Shown one piece after another: positions 13,701 to 22,719 of a DNA stretch of 64,000 nt. The stretch lies in contig CATNEN010000015.1 in NCBI GenBank assembly GCA_950097015.1, positions 727,501 through 791,500 of the forward strand, given 5' to 3'. Within the stretch, counting starts at the first letter, position 1; each line of letters begins with the position of its first letter. Position numbers and translations under genes: made by a program. A model generated the notes under the pieces. It was not told the DNA's origin, did not search any database, and saw only the letters and a program-made list of their open reading frames with translations. The DNA comes from Macrostomum hystrix. Its lineage: Eukaryota > Platyhelminthes > Macrostomidae.

Positions 13701-16700
13701 CCTGTCATAAAAATAACAAACGAAAAGCACTGAAATCATTGTTTTGTGGCCAGAGAGGAACATTTTGCGCTTATGATATTTATATGTTTTTATTTTACTC
13801 CGATTTTAAGGTGTCAGTGCTGATGGAAAGCCTGTCCGATAAGTCAGCACGCCACTTAATGCTGATCACGGACACTGACAGAGACCTGGACCTGCTGGCT
13901 CACGTGCTGCAGCAGAAGGCCCGCCGTTTCCGAGTGCTTCACGGTAGCACTTATGAGCGGGACCAGCTAAGCGAGCAGTTCGCGCTGCGAAAGCTGCACG
14001 AGGTGATGATGTGCATGGAGAACGGCATAGTCGTGCTGTTCAAGGACTTCGAGCTCGTCTATGGCAGCCTGTACGACATGCTGAACCAGAACTACTCAGA
14101 GTACAACAAGCGCCGCTACTGCCGCGTTGCTATGGGAACTCAGGCCAACAAGAACTGCTCTGTGGACGATGCCTTCCGCTGCGTGGTGCTAGTGAGGGCG
14201 GACACCCTCGAGCGCGTGGACAGGGCCTTTCTCAACCGCTTCGAGAAGCAGACCTTCGGCTTCGGAGATGTGCTCAACGCTGACCAGATGCGAGCTGCCA
14301 GTGAAGTGCAAGACAGCTTTGTTGCTAAGGCAACCAGGTCTGATGAATGCAGTTTTGGCCTTGGATTTTTACAATAATAATAAATAAATGCTTCTTGATT
14401 GGAGATTAGGTCCTCAAGTTTTTTAATTGGTGATCAACACGTTTCTCATCGTGCTAAAATGCGGATTTTATTGAGAGGTTAAGGCGCTTTAGCAGTAGAA
14501 ATCTGTATTTGTGTATCAAGCCAGAGTTCATGATTTTTTTCTCCAAACTGATCCCATTGCCAGCATCAACGGCCTGGCTTGGCAGCAGAAGGGCGACCGC
14601 TTGCAGTTTTCTGCTCAGGAGATATTCTGTGGCTACCACCCGGAGCTGCTGGGCGCCCATCTGCTGGCGGCGGGCAGCGGTGACTCTTCCGAGGAAGCGG
14701 TCAGCTGGCTGCCACGTCTGCTGCTGTCGCAGGCCTTCCCGGATGCCGTGCTGCGCCTGTCTTACAGCGACCTGCCAGCAGAGAGGCGGGAGTTGCTGCA
14801 GCGAGGGTACTTCAACAGCCTCTCAGACGTCTCACTGTCCCGCCACGTTGCTAAACAACTGGCCGAGGGTATCGTCAGCGGGACCATTGTGTACACCCGC
14901 ACCCGCATGGAGGACGCGGGCTGGAGACAGCAGCTCGGTGTCAAGTGCACAGTGTTGCGACTGGTTGATTTCATGGGAGAGGATGAGCTCAGGTGAGCCA
15001 GTTTTGCATCTTTGTCGTCATGAACTCTGTTAATACCTCTGGGTGCTGTTTGCAAGGAACGCTTGCCATATGTTGGAGTTGCACGAATTGTGCAATATAA
15101 AATATTCATAGTGCTCAGGCATTAAGTAGCAAAGTACAAAGTACCCGAAGACAGGAAATGGCTCGGGGCTGCTCAGTGTGGTCGGCCAGCCCGTCCTATA
15201 GCTTTGTCTTCTGTGGAAAAGAATGTGGTTCGTCTTGTCACCTGAAGGAACTTGACGAGCCGTCTGATGCATCAAAGGATGCTGTCGGGCTCGCAAACCT
15301 CATCGGTAGACTAGTTGGGCTGTAGATCTCTGTTAAAGTAAAAGCAGCGACAGGCGAAATTCTCAGCAACTTCGTTGTCAAGCTCGCCGAAGGGGCAGAG
15401 TTCACTCTTAAGATCGACCTGGAGAAAGCAGTGCCTGTCGAGGGCGCCTCGCGGTTTTGGTTCAGAGGATGTTTTTAGCCTGGTCTGTCCCAGCTGTCCC
15501 CATTGAGGGACATAGTAGAGTTAGTTCAAGGGAGCTTGATGCCCTTAAAGACTTTTGACCGACTGGTCGGGAGTTCGAATCTTCGTCTGCAGAAAGAATT
15601 GTCTTTAAGCAAGACTCTACATTCTCTAAAGCTGAGTTTACCTGGCTGTAAAATAGATATTTGCGTTAGCGGCGTGCTACCAGTCCACTTGGGCTATAGG
15701 TTGCATTCTATGTTCGCATTTCTCCTTGTTATTTGCAGTCAGTACAATAGTCCTAACAATCCTTTCGTGCTAGGCTCATACTTCTCTCTGTTATGAACTC
15801 TACGAACTTCGACGACGTTGTTTAAAATATTTCGAGATATAAAAAATGGTCATTCTCCTGTGTGCCAGTTATTTCAGTTAGTTAGCTTCGAATATCTCAA
15901 CGCCTTTCGAAACCACAACGCATACTCAACAGGGATGAAGTCACGGCGGCTCTTCGTGACAATGTCGGCGGAGTCGTGGCTCTGAGCTGTCGGCCCTCGG
16001 TTGACTCTGACACTGCTCCACAGCTGCGCTGGCTGCTGGAATCACTGATGGAGGGCGCGAAGGGCCCGTTAGTTCTGCTCTGGATCTTCCACCTTGGCGG
16101 AGGCGGAGGTGTCTCAGAAGGCCGTCAGACCTGGCAGTGGTCTCCGCTGCTCTCACGCTGGCGTCTCCTCTGCCTGGAGTCGCTCGGCGAGGCGGATTCA
16201 GACAGCGCCGCCACCCTGCGCGCTTTGGTCTGCAGCCGCTCTGTCAGCGAGGTACTGGCCGACTGTCCAGCCTTAGTTCGAAGTCGAACAGCTGATAATC
16301 TACAGGACTCGGTGATCGAGGTTCTTGAACCTGGACCGCGGCGTGAAGCCGCCTCCCGTCTGCTGCGCAACCGCCCTGAACTCATAGAAGCCCTGGTGAA
16401 AGCCGCGATCCAGCGAGCTGCGCGCCATGACGGTGACAGCATCGACGTAGAGGCGCCGGAGTTTTCGCCGGGACACTGGATGGTCTCCCTCGCCCGCGAG
16501 TCCGCGCAACTCGCCAGATTTGCCACGCTTGCCGATTTTGCCTTCACCCATCTAGCGAATCGCGTCCATGATGGCCTTCTAGACCTTCTGCGGCTGCTGC
16601 GCGATGCCCGCGCCTTCGATGTAGCTGACGTCACTCTTGACGCCCGAACCCTCGATTGCCTCGTACAAGGCCTCAGCCATCTCGTGCAAGTTCAGAGACA

Positions 16701-19700
16701 TCCCGTCAATCTTAGCATCGGAGCCGGCCTTCGTTTCCCGCTAAGCGGCTTTGTTTTTGCCGACCTGCAAGCAGCTGCGGCCGCTGCCGAAGAAAAATGC
16801 GCCGCTGCAGATGGCGGAGCGGACGTGGAGGAAGCTGTGGCAGAGGCGACTCTGGTCGCTCTGAAATTCTGGTTGGATGTTTTTGGTCTGAAAGACGATC
16901 AATCCGAAGCGGCTGGCCTACTTGCAGGTGATCTACTCTCTATGGCAACCGAGTCGGCCTGCGGCTACGACTTTTCGAATGAATTCAAAGGTGTTATGAT
17001 TGCTCTGCCAGCTCTTTCTGCGGTCGCTGACGTTGGACCAGTGTGGGCGCCGGTTGCTGCTGCTATCGCCCTGGCTGCGTCCCTGACAACAACACTGAAG
17101 CTCTGGTCGCTTGTTTCTGTCGCCTGTCCAAGCCTTCGATTCGCTGAGCTCACCGAATTGGAAGATAGTCCGCCTGCGCGCAGCGAGCTGACTGAGCTGC
17201 TAGTCGGTGCCCTACTGCCGAGCAAGGAGAACCTGCAGAGGTTTGGCTTGGCTGACTCTGTAGCCAAGTGGGACTGCATAGCAGCCAGAGCTCTACTCAT
17301 GCTGGCAGACTCGGAATGCGCTTCTGTCGTAAGGCTGTCGCATTTTACACAGTGTTGAATTATAATACAATACAATACAATAATAACTTAGGCCAGCTGT
17401 GCAGTTCCAAAAGATTCTGCAGCTGTGCCGTCCATGGACTGGGAGGCCACCACACCCAGCTATAATTTGTAATCTCATACTGGTAAACGTTTTACAGGTA
17501 GAGGGAAATGAAGCACTAAGGAATTTAGTATCAAAAGCAAATAGTTTCCTTTGAACTGGGATGCAAACTCCCGACCTATCGTGGGAATTCAAATGCTCTA
17601 ATCAATGGGCTACAATCTCCTTTGTGGCTTTGTACTCAGCATGATGCAGATTTGATTCTCCTAGTGCATCAGATTATTCTTTTCCGAAACCCACAGCCGG
17701 TCACTGAGCAGTTGAGCATGTGCCGCCTATTCACTGCGACGGTCCTGCTGCCCTTCAACCTGCCGTCGATCTGCCTGCACAAAGTGCAGAGCTTTCTCTC
17801 TGAGCACACTGGCCAGACTGACTCTCTCTTCAGTGAGTCTGGCGTCTCCAGGATAGAAAATCTGCTGTCAGAGTCTCTTCCAGAGCTACAGGGACTACCA
17901 GTGTCGGAAGAAGACTTGCAGCAGCAGCTGCAATGCCTTTGGAGCCTGTACCTGCATCAGGTTGTCCAGCGCGGAGCTCTGACCGCGGGCCTAGCCAAGG
18001 TCTTTCTTCAAAAGATAGCGGAGAACCAACTGCCGCTTGGCTGCTTTGTGCAGCTGTGGAGCGCTGTCTTTAGCAACGGGGCTGATGAAAGCGATTCAAC
18101 CCGGGCTGCCATTCTAGACTGGGTTGATGAACGATTGAAGATTTCTGCCGGCAAAGAACTGGCGCAGCTTGTGACTGCCCGCATGCCCGGCCATCTGCTG
18201 ACTTCCTGCCCGCCCATCAGCAGCCAATCGCTCCGGGGCGTCGCCTGTACAGCCAGCCCAGGTGTTCCTGAACTTCTTCAACTGCAAGCCTTCAAGGCGA
18301 CCGCTGCTCGTACATTCCATCTCAGTGAAGGTCAACTCACTCTCACTGATGATGGACGGGGTCTTGTTCAGATGATCAGAGATATCGAGCCCCTGCGACA
18401 CGGCCATCCCCTGGTGATCGCTTTCGCACAAGCTGCTCTTCCACTCGCGCCCCTGGCTGATGTCGTGGACTTGCTAGACCGTGAGCTGTCTCTCAGCGTC
18501 CGCGCGAGCCGCCGGCTCCCATTCCTGCCGTTGCCGCAAGTAGAAGATTCCGAAGCCGATCCCGCAGATGCTCACGCGGCTGCGTGCGCTGCTCTGAGCG
18601 ACCTTCTAGAAGCACCACACGATTTGGAGCCTCTCATGCGCCTCATGCCATCGGCTGCCTCAGCGGCTTCGGTTGCCACCGCCTGGGTCGAGCTAGTTTT
18701 TCTCAAACAGTTGGAACGACCGGCCTCCCCTAGCGAAATTGGAGCCGGAGCTGCAATCTGTGACCGTCTGATTCATGAATGGAATGTCAAATTTACTTCT
18801 GGCCCTCACGAAGACATGCTGAACTGGATTCTACGAGGCGGACCTCTTGGCGAAGACCCCAAACTGGTTGTCGCGCAAGAAAATGGCTCAGATTGGCTCG
18901 GCCGGCTATTGACTTGTACAGTGGCGGCGGGAGTAGCTCAGATGATGGGATGCGAGTTTTCCGTGCGTAGTGCCGCCTCTTTGGCTGCTAGCGGCGACTG
19001 CGGCGAACTGGCCAGGCATCTCAGAGATTTGCTGGACGCTAAGCTTCACCTAACAGAGGGGGTCACTTCACTGCGCTGCCCACAATGCCAGGCAGTCACA
19101 GTAATCCCATCGGATTCTCAGTCAATTGAATGCTGCCCCCTATGTGGATGTTATGGCATGCTTAGAACAGAAGTAGTGTCCGTGTCCGAGTTCCCCCGTC
19201 TACCAACTCGGCTGCTCCGTTCGGTCGCCGAAGCCGTGGCCGCACTCCTGTGCCTGTGCGCTGGTGGCCTCCGCGCTGCAACCTCACTGTGCGCAGACCT
19301 CGGACACACCAGCTACGTCTCCGCTTTTATCGAAGAAGCCTGCGCTGAGATGCGTGCTGCGCTCGGCATGGACTGGGATGGCCCGTTCTGGATATTCCAG
19401 CTGCTGCTTGCTGACCTGGCTAGCCAGTTTTCCTCGTCTCCCTGCAAGCTGTTTACGGCATCGCTGCTTCGCTGCGTCGTTTTTGTGTTGACTTGCCGCC
19501 AGGCACGCATTGCCGAGTTCAAAGCGGCGCGCTTGACCGAGCGGTGCGTCGCTCCAAATGACTGCGCTGCCGCTCAAATTGACGGTGCCCTTTCGCCGGA
19601 CTCTCCCTCTGTGCCTGGAGTTCTCCTGCGTCCTGCCGTGGATGTCAACTGGGCTCTGGCAAGCCACCTCAGGACCCTCTGGTGCGGCCGCCAGATGACC

Positions 19701-21261
19701 ATCACTCTTAAGGACCTTGATGTGGATCTGATTCTAGCTGTACTGGCGCACCAGGAGCATCTAGTCCAGATGGGGCACCTCACACAGGTGCTGCATTGGC
19801 ACCGTAGGTGTCAGTCTCTGCTGGACGGGAAGGTGAGCAAGGCAGACTGGGATAAGCTCACCGTTAGCGACATTATTCAGCGCGACTCAGAGGCTAAAGC
19901 CATCTGGCCCTCGGCTGAGCTTGGCCTTCGCAGCCTTGGTGAAACCGACTGTGCCACCACTAGTAGCCGCCTGCACCGCACCCTGCTGACTGACGGCTCC
20001 GCTCTGTCTGCTCTGGCCAGTCGTCTCTGTTCAGCTGCCAACGGTTTTCTTCTGTCCATCTCGGCCATCGCCCTGCAGGGTCGTGGGCTAGGCCACCTGC
20101 TCACGGGCCCACACTCCGTCACCCTGCCAGCCAGGCCCATCACAGTTGTGCAGTGTGCATTCGCATCAGTAAACCAGCCCGACCTGGACCGCCTCGCTGC
20201 CCAGTTCCACAGCCCGAGGGATCCCCGCCTTTCTAGCGCTACCGAGCACATGGACTGGGCTCTGCTCGAGGTGGCCCTTGGTCACCTGGTCACGGTGGGC
20301 AGGTACTGGGCTCTTCCTGCTGTCTGGCGGCCTCAGTTCAGCGACCAAAAGCAGCGGGACCTGGTGGACCTCATGACTCAATTCCGAAGCATGGCAGACG
20401 GTAAAACTGTCGCCTTGAGCGCCGCAGAAGCTGCGAGACTGAAGGAGCTGCAGGAGCAGGACCACACATACGCCAGGTATTCACAGCTTGTTGTGTTAAG
20501 CCCAATTAATTGCTAATTGAAATCTATTTTTTACCATTGTGCTGTAACTTTCTGCCCAATCCATCACACAATGTGCAGGCAGATAACGGAATGTTCAACC
20601 AGCATTCTCCGATACCTCTGCGACCAGGAATGGGCTGAAGGCTTACTGGATCTGCAGCTGCGTGACTTCTCTGCCGACTACGGCTGCCGCTTACTGAGTT
20701 CTTGGCGGCTGCCAGAACCGTTGCCCGACCTCGAGGCGGGCGGCCTAACCCTCGCCAAGCTGCTCAGCCTCACGCAGCTGTCGCTGTGCCAGCAGTTCCA
20801 GCTTGTGCAGCACGAGCTTGCCAGACGGCCCTATCACAGCGCAATCAATGCGGACATCATAGATGAGCTGGTCGAGCTTCTAGCTTCTCCCGCTGCTCTG
20901 CGGCCCGCTCTCGCTGCCTGCAAAGTGGCCTGCGTGCTCCATCTGCTGGAGGAGGGTCACGACACCAGGACCAGCCTGCGCCAGCTGCTTCAGCCTGCGG
21001 GAATTTGGCCAGAAAGCGGCCTTGACGTCAGGGACGAGTTTTTGCAGTCCCTGCCCACAGAGACGACTGTCATGTACCTGTTTCCCCTGTGCGAGGCCCT
21101 GCTAAAACTCGTGAGTTGTGGTCTCCTAAAGTTTCCAAGCTTTCAACTTCCGTTGATAGTTCAATTATCGACCTAGCTTGAAACAATAATTTTAGGACGA
21201 AGAAAGGATTGACTCATCGGAGAAGCTGCAGCGAATGCTGCGAGGCGCGGATGCTGAATGA
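1743..21261 (+). CDS. rnf213: RNF213/mysterin-like giant AAA+ ATPase (RING apparently absent)
   Basis: Seventeen exons: 1743-1776, 2341-2677, 2886-3315, 4161-4217, 4328-6240, 6807-8478, 8731-9282, 9525-11096, 11185-11985, 12372-12718, 13069-13627, 13811-14337, 14564-14992, 15933-17328, 17697-20476, 20579-21110, 21196-21261. They total 14004 nt, in frame, giving about 4667 aa; human RNF213 is 5207 aa. Every junction has GT-AG and matching phase. The AAA3 Walker A is GETGCGKT (Lys about 2180), followed by a Walker B with FLDEINTC near 2243. The AAA4 Walker A is GKPGCSKS (Lys about 2509), with LLDEIG near 2576. A degenerate P-loop (AGCGKT, Lys about 1790) matches AAA2. In vertebrates the family is a cytosolic dynein-like ATPase and ubiquitin ligase that coats lipid droplets and bacteria. 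Here I find no RING, only one CxxC...CxxC cluster near residue 4003. Exon 1 (12 codons) is the least certain exon. Confidence 0.87.
2935..3249 (+). repeat. Coding 27-bp minisatellite, [10 protein letters not shown] repeats
   Basis: Exon 3 of the RNF213-like gene carries eleven full 27-bp units plus a partial twelfth, each encoding the nonapeptide NPTGQTGPQ or NPTGQTGPL. Units are nearly identical at the DNA level; the main variation is a CAG versus TTA codon at the ninth position. The 27-bp period preserves the frame, so copy number can change without breaking the protein. The peptide is low-complexity and probably disordered, rich in Thr/Gln/Pro/Gly. The opposite strand is also open, but only because the unit has no stop in any frame. 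Confidence 0.95.
3340..3974 (+). mobile_element. MITE copy 1, TTAA-associated, ~49-bp terminal inverted repeats
   Basis: This 635-bp element sits in intron 3 of the RNF213-like gene. Its left end begins CAGTAGGACTACCAAGCC and its right end is the inverted complement, with an imperfect inverted repeat of about 49 bp continuing through GCCGCCCGTTTTT. The right flank is TTAA; the left flank is TTAT, probably TTAA with one substitution. A second copy lies at 21614-22201. Internal ORFs are short and not transposase-like, so it is non-autonomous. The TTAA target suggests the piggyBac superfamily, although the terminal bases are not the classical ones. Confidence 0.85.
6370..6722 (-). mobile_element. 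tRNA-derived SINE, family 1 (copy in RNF213-like intron 5)
   Basis: Read on the minus strand, this copy has a tRNA-like head with an A-box-like GGCAGAGCTGT and a B-box-like CTGAGCTCGATTC. A body shared with the copies at 28640, 36107 and 38753 follows, then an AT-rich tail ending in ATATCATTTTAAT on the strand read. Its insertion explains the long misleading open frame that runs from 6280 into exon 6. It is not coding in the spliced model. Confidence 0.8.
11049..13097 (+). other. Tandem active AAA+ units (AAA3 and AAA4) of the RNF213-like protein
   Basis: The region spans the AAA3 P-loop (11049-11072, GETGCGKT), the AAA3 Walker B (11332 onward, ending DEINTC), the AAA4 P-loop (12510-12533, GKPGCSKS) and the AAA4 Walker B (13073 onward, VVLLDEIG), across four exons. 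The two P-loop lysines are 329 residues apart, close to the 349 between human K2426 and K2775. After Walker B of AAA3 comes the family-typical AASNPYRLR segment (sensor-1-like). These are the best-conserved parts of the protein and the main reason for the RNF213 assignment. Confidence 0.88.
12785..13025 (-). mobile_element. tRNA-derived SINE, family 2
   Basis: In intron 10 of the RNF213-like gene. On the minus strand it starts GTAGCCCAGTGATTGGAG and has a B-box-like GCAAGTTCGAATC. It continues with a TTTAAGCAAGACACTTAAATT body motif shared with 15500-15715 and 17380-17622. I judge it a second, older SINE family because no body sequence is shared with family 1. Confidence 0.7.
15158..15475 (+). 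other. Two coding-like islands inside RNF213-like intron 13
   Basis: Intron 13 (14993-15932) contains an ATG-started ORF at 15158-15325 (55 aa, with the Cys/His string [11 protein letters not shown]). It also contains a second stretch ending in a stop near 15477, with the balanced composition of real protein (including [16 protein letters not shown]). Neither is needed to join exons 13 and 14, which match in phase (AG + G). They could be skipped exons, a decayed gene fragment or retroelement debris. I do not recognise either peptide. Confidence 0.35.
15500..15715 (+). mobile_element. tRNA-derived SINE, family 2 (diverged copy)
   Basis: In intron 13 of the RNF213-like gene, plus orientation. 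It has GGGAGTTCGAATCTTCG (B-box-like), then the family motif TTTAAGCAAGACTCTAC and a region resembling the minus-strand copies at 12785 and 17380. Its ends are uncertain because of divergence. Confidence 0.6.
17380..17622 (-). mobile_element. tRNA-derived SINE, family 2
   Basis: In intron 14 of the RNF213-like gene. On the minus strand it has GTAGCCCATTGATTAGAG at the head and a diverged B box. The 3' half contains the complement of GTCCATGGACTGGGAGGCCACCA; a related CCATGGATGCGAGCCACCA occurs in the copy at 12785-13025. Confidence 0.65.
19077..19145 (+). other. CX2C-X15-CX2C zinc-finger-like cluster in the RNF213-like protein
   Basis: This is residues about 4003-4025 of the predicted protein: CPQC, 15 residues, then CPLC, with an additional Cys just before. 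Its position in the chain and its spacing resemble the RZ finger of RNF213/ZNFX1, which transfers ubiquitin in vertebrate RNF213. The histidine expected a few residues after the first Cys is absent (CPQC rather than CPxxH). I read it as a diverged RZ finger or a structural zinc knuckle. This is inference. Confidence 0.5.
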
Positions 21262-21613
21262 GCTGGCGACTCCATCCATTTTGCCCCACATTTACCGGAC
21301 TATTGAGAAGCAGAACCACTTACATTTATAAATATTTAACAGCAACTACATATTCAGAAGCTTTGTCATTTATTTGGCGTTTTTACTTGAAACCTATTTG
21401 GATTTTTCACTCGACTGGCATTGTTGCACACCACGAAACCTAAAGTTGAAAAAATTGAATTCGTTTTGTAAAGAGAAAGAAACATAGCAGTTATTTGCAT
21501 AAAATTTGTCCGAGAAATAAGTAAGCAGCACTTACTTGCCTATTCAGATGTGTACAACAAAATCAGCTCGATTTGATCTCAAATCGGTTCCACGTTCTTT
21601 AAAAACTCCTTAA
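21262..21613. other. 3' flank of RNF213-like gene
   Basis: AT-rich sequence following the stop codon at 21259-21261, presumably 3' UTR. I see no canonical AATAAA signal before the MITE copy that begins at 21614, so the polyadenylation site is not placed. Confidence 0.4.
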
Positions 21614-22201
21614 CAGTAGGACTACCAAGCCATTTTGTCGCCCGTTTTTATATCAGGGGGGGGCGAATGTTTTTGCCAGCGCCTGATGCTTTGGGGGTGA
21701 CTGATTGGTTGACAGACTAGTCCAGGGTGTCCTGTGGTTGAGCTGCGGCTAATAGTTAGGCTTGAACAGTGAAATTGGAGAAATTCGCGTCAGGGTGTCC
21801 ATAGTGGCCTAGTTCCACCTGTTGTAGCTCTTGAAGGTCTAGATAGATGAGAGAGAGATAGATCTAGATAAAGGTCGGTGACCGCCGAAGTCGGAGATGA
21901 TGCAGGCACATTCGGGTGACATGCTGATAAAGTTTGAAGGTCTGGAAAGGCCGCACTGAGGCGCAGTGCAAATTCGTGTATAGGGGTGTGTGAAATACAC
22001 TAGCTCTAATGGGAAAAATCGGACCTTCGGCCAGAAACATTGAATATCTCGACGGTCTTAAGAGCTGGCGACTTGTTTCTTGTTTCAGAAGATGCGCAAC
22101 AAAAATTTGGCCCGTGTTCTTGAGTTTCGTGTGCTTGCATTGTTCCGTTTGGGTGCAGCAAAAGAATTGTCTGGGGGGAATCCCCCTTGGTAGTTCTACG
22201 G
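21614..22201 (+). mobile_element. MITE copy 2 (right end deleted), downstream of RNF213-like gene
   Basis: Highly similar to 3340-3974 along its length and in the same orientation. The left terminus is flanked by a perfect TTAA. The right terminus keeps only the outermost bases: the segment matching AAACGGGCGGCAAAATGGC is missing, so the inverted repeat is broken. Small indels relative to copy 1 suggest separate insertion rather than one duplication of the region. Confidence 0.85.
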
Positions 22202-22719
22202 TCACACAAAATATTTTTCGCTATCAACATTGTGTGTTCGGTTTTTCCCTCTCTACTTATTCAGCTATTCCTTTTTCCCAGTATGAATAATGTACTACTT
22301 CTGATGCACGATTAGCCTTACAAATACTTGTTACCTACAATTTTTATAGCCTCCACCAGTACGTTATAGTGGAGTCTTCCTCTGCTTTTCAAACCACATA
22401 CCTACATACATGAAAAACGAAATAAAAATAAACTCTGGTAGTCTTCAGTTATTTCTGTTGTGATTCAGTACACAAAATCTTGTTTAGCAGACCAGTCTCT
22501 AGGAGAATCACATTTGACAAGATTATAACATTACTACCTTAAAGACATGGCATGCTGTCAAAGACTCACACATTTACCGGCTTTAATCGAAGTGCATTTG
22601 TCACCCACTGAAAGGTGACTACAGGTCTCACCAATACCAAAAGCAATACACCATGGCTCCCCTGTGTCTAATCATCATTTCTTTTTAATTGCTTAGGTTT
22701 TTTTAGTTTTTTATTATAA
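22202..22719. other. Intergenic, no gene seen
   Basis: Unremarkable sequence between the MITE and the minisatellite array. I see no ORF with protein-like composition and no RNA gene. Confidence 0.5.

Noticed and set aside
13628-13810. Readthrough of the 464-aa ORF between two RNF213-like exons
   Set aside because: The interval is a 183-nt multiple-of-three intron with GTAGGA and TTTTAAG borders and AT-rich, low-quality peptide. Retention cannot be excluded but splicing is the better reading.
1743-21261. Splitting the RNF213-like locus into two or more genes
   Set aside because: All seventeen exons keep a continuous phase with no internal stop or new signal for a start, and the order of AAA units and C-terminal regions follows the family.
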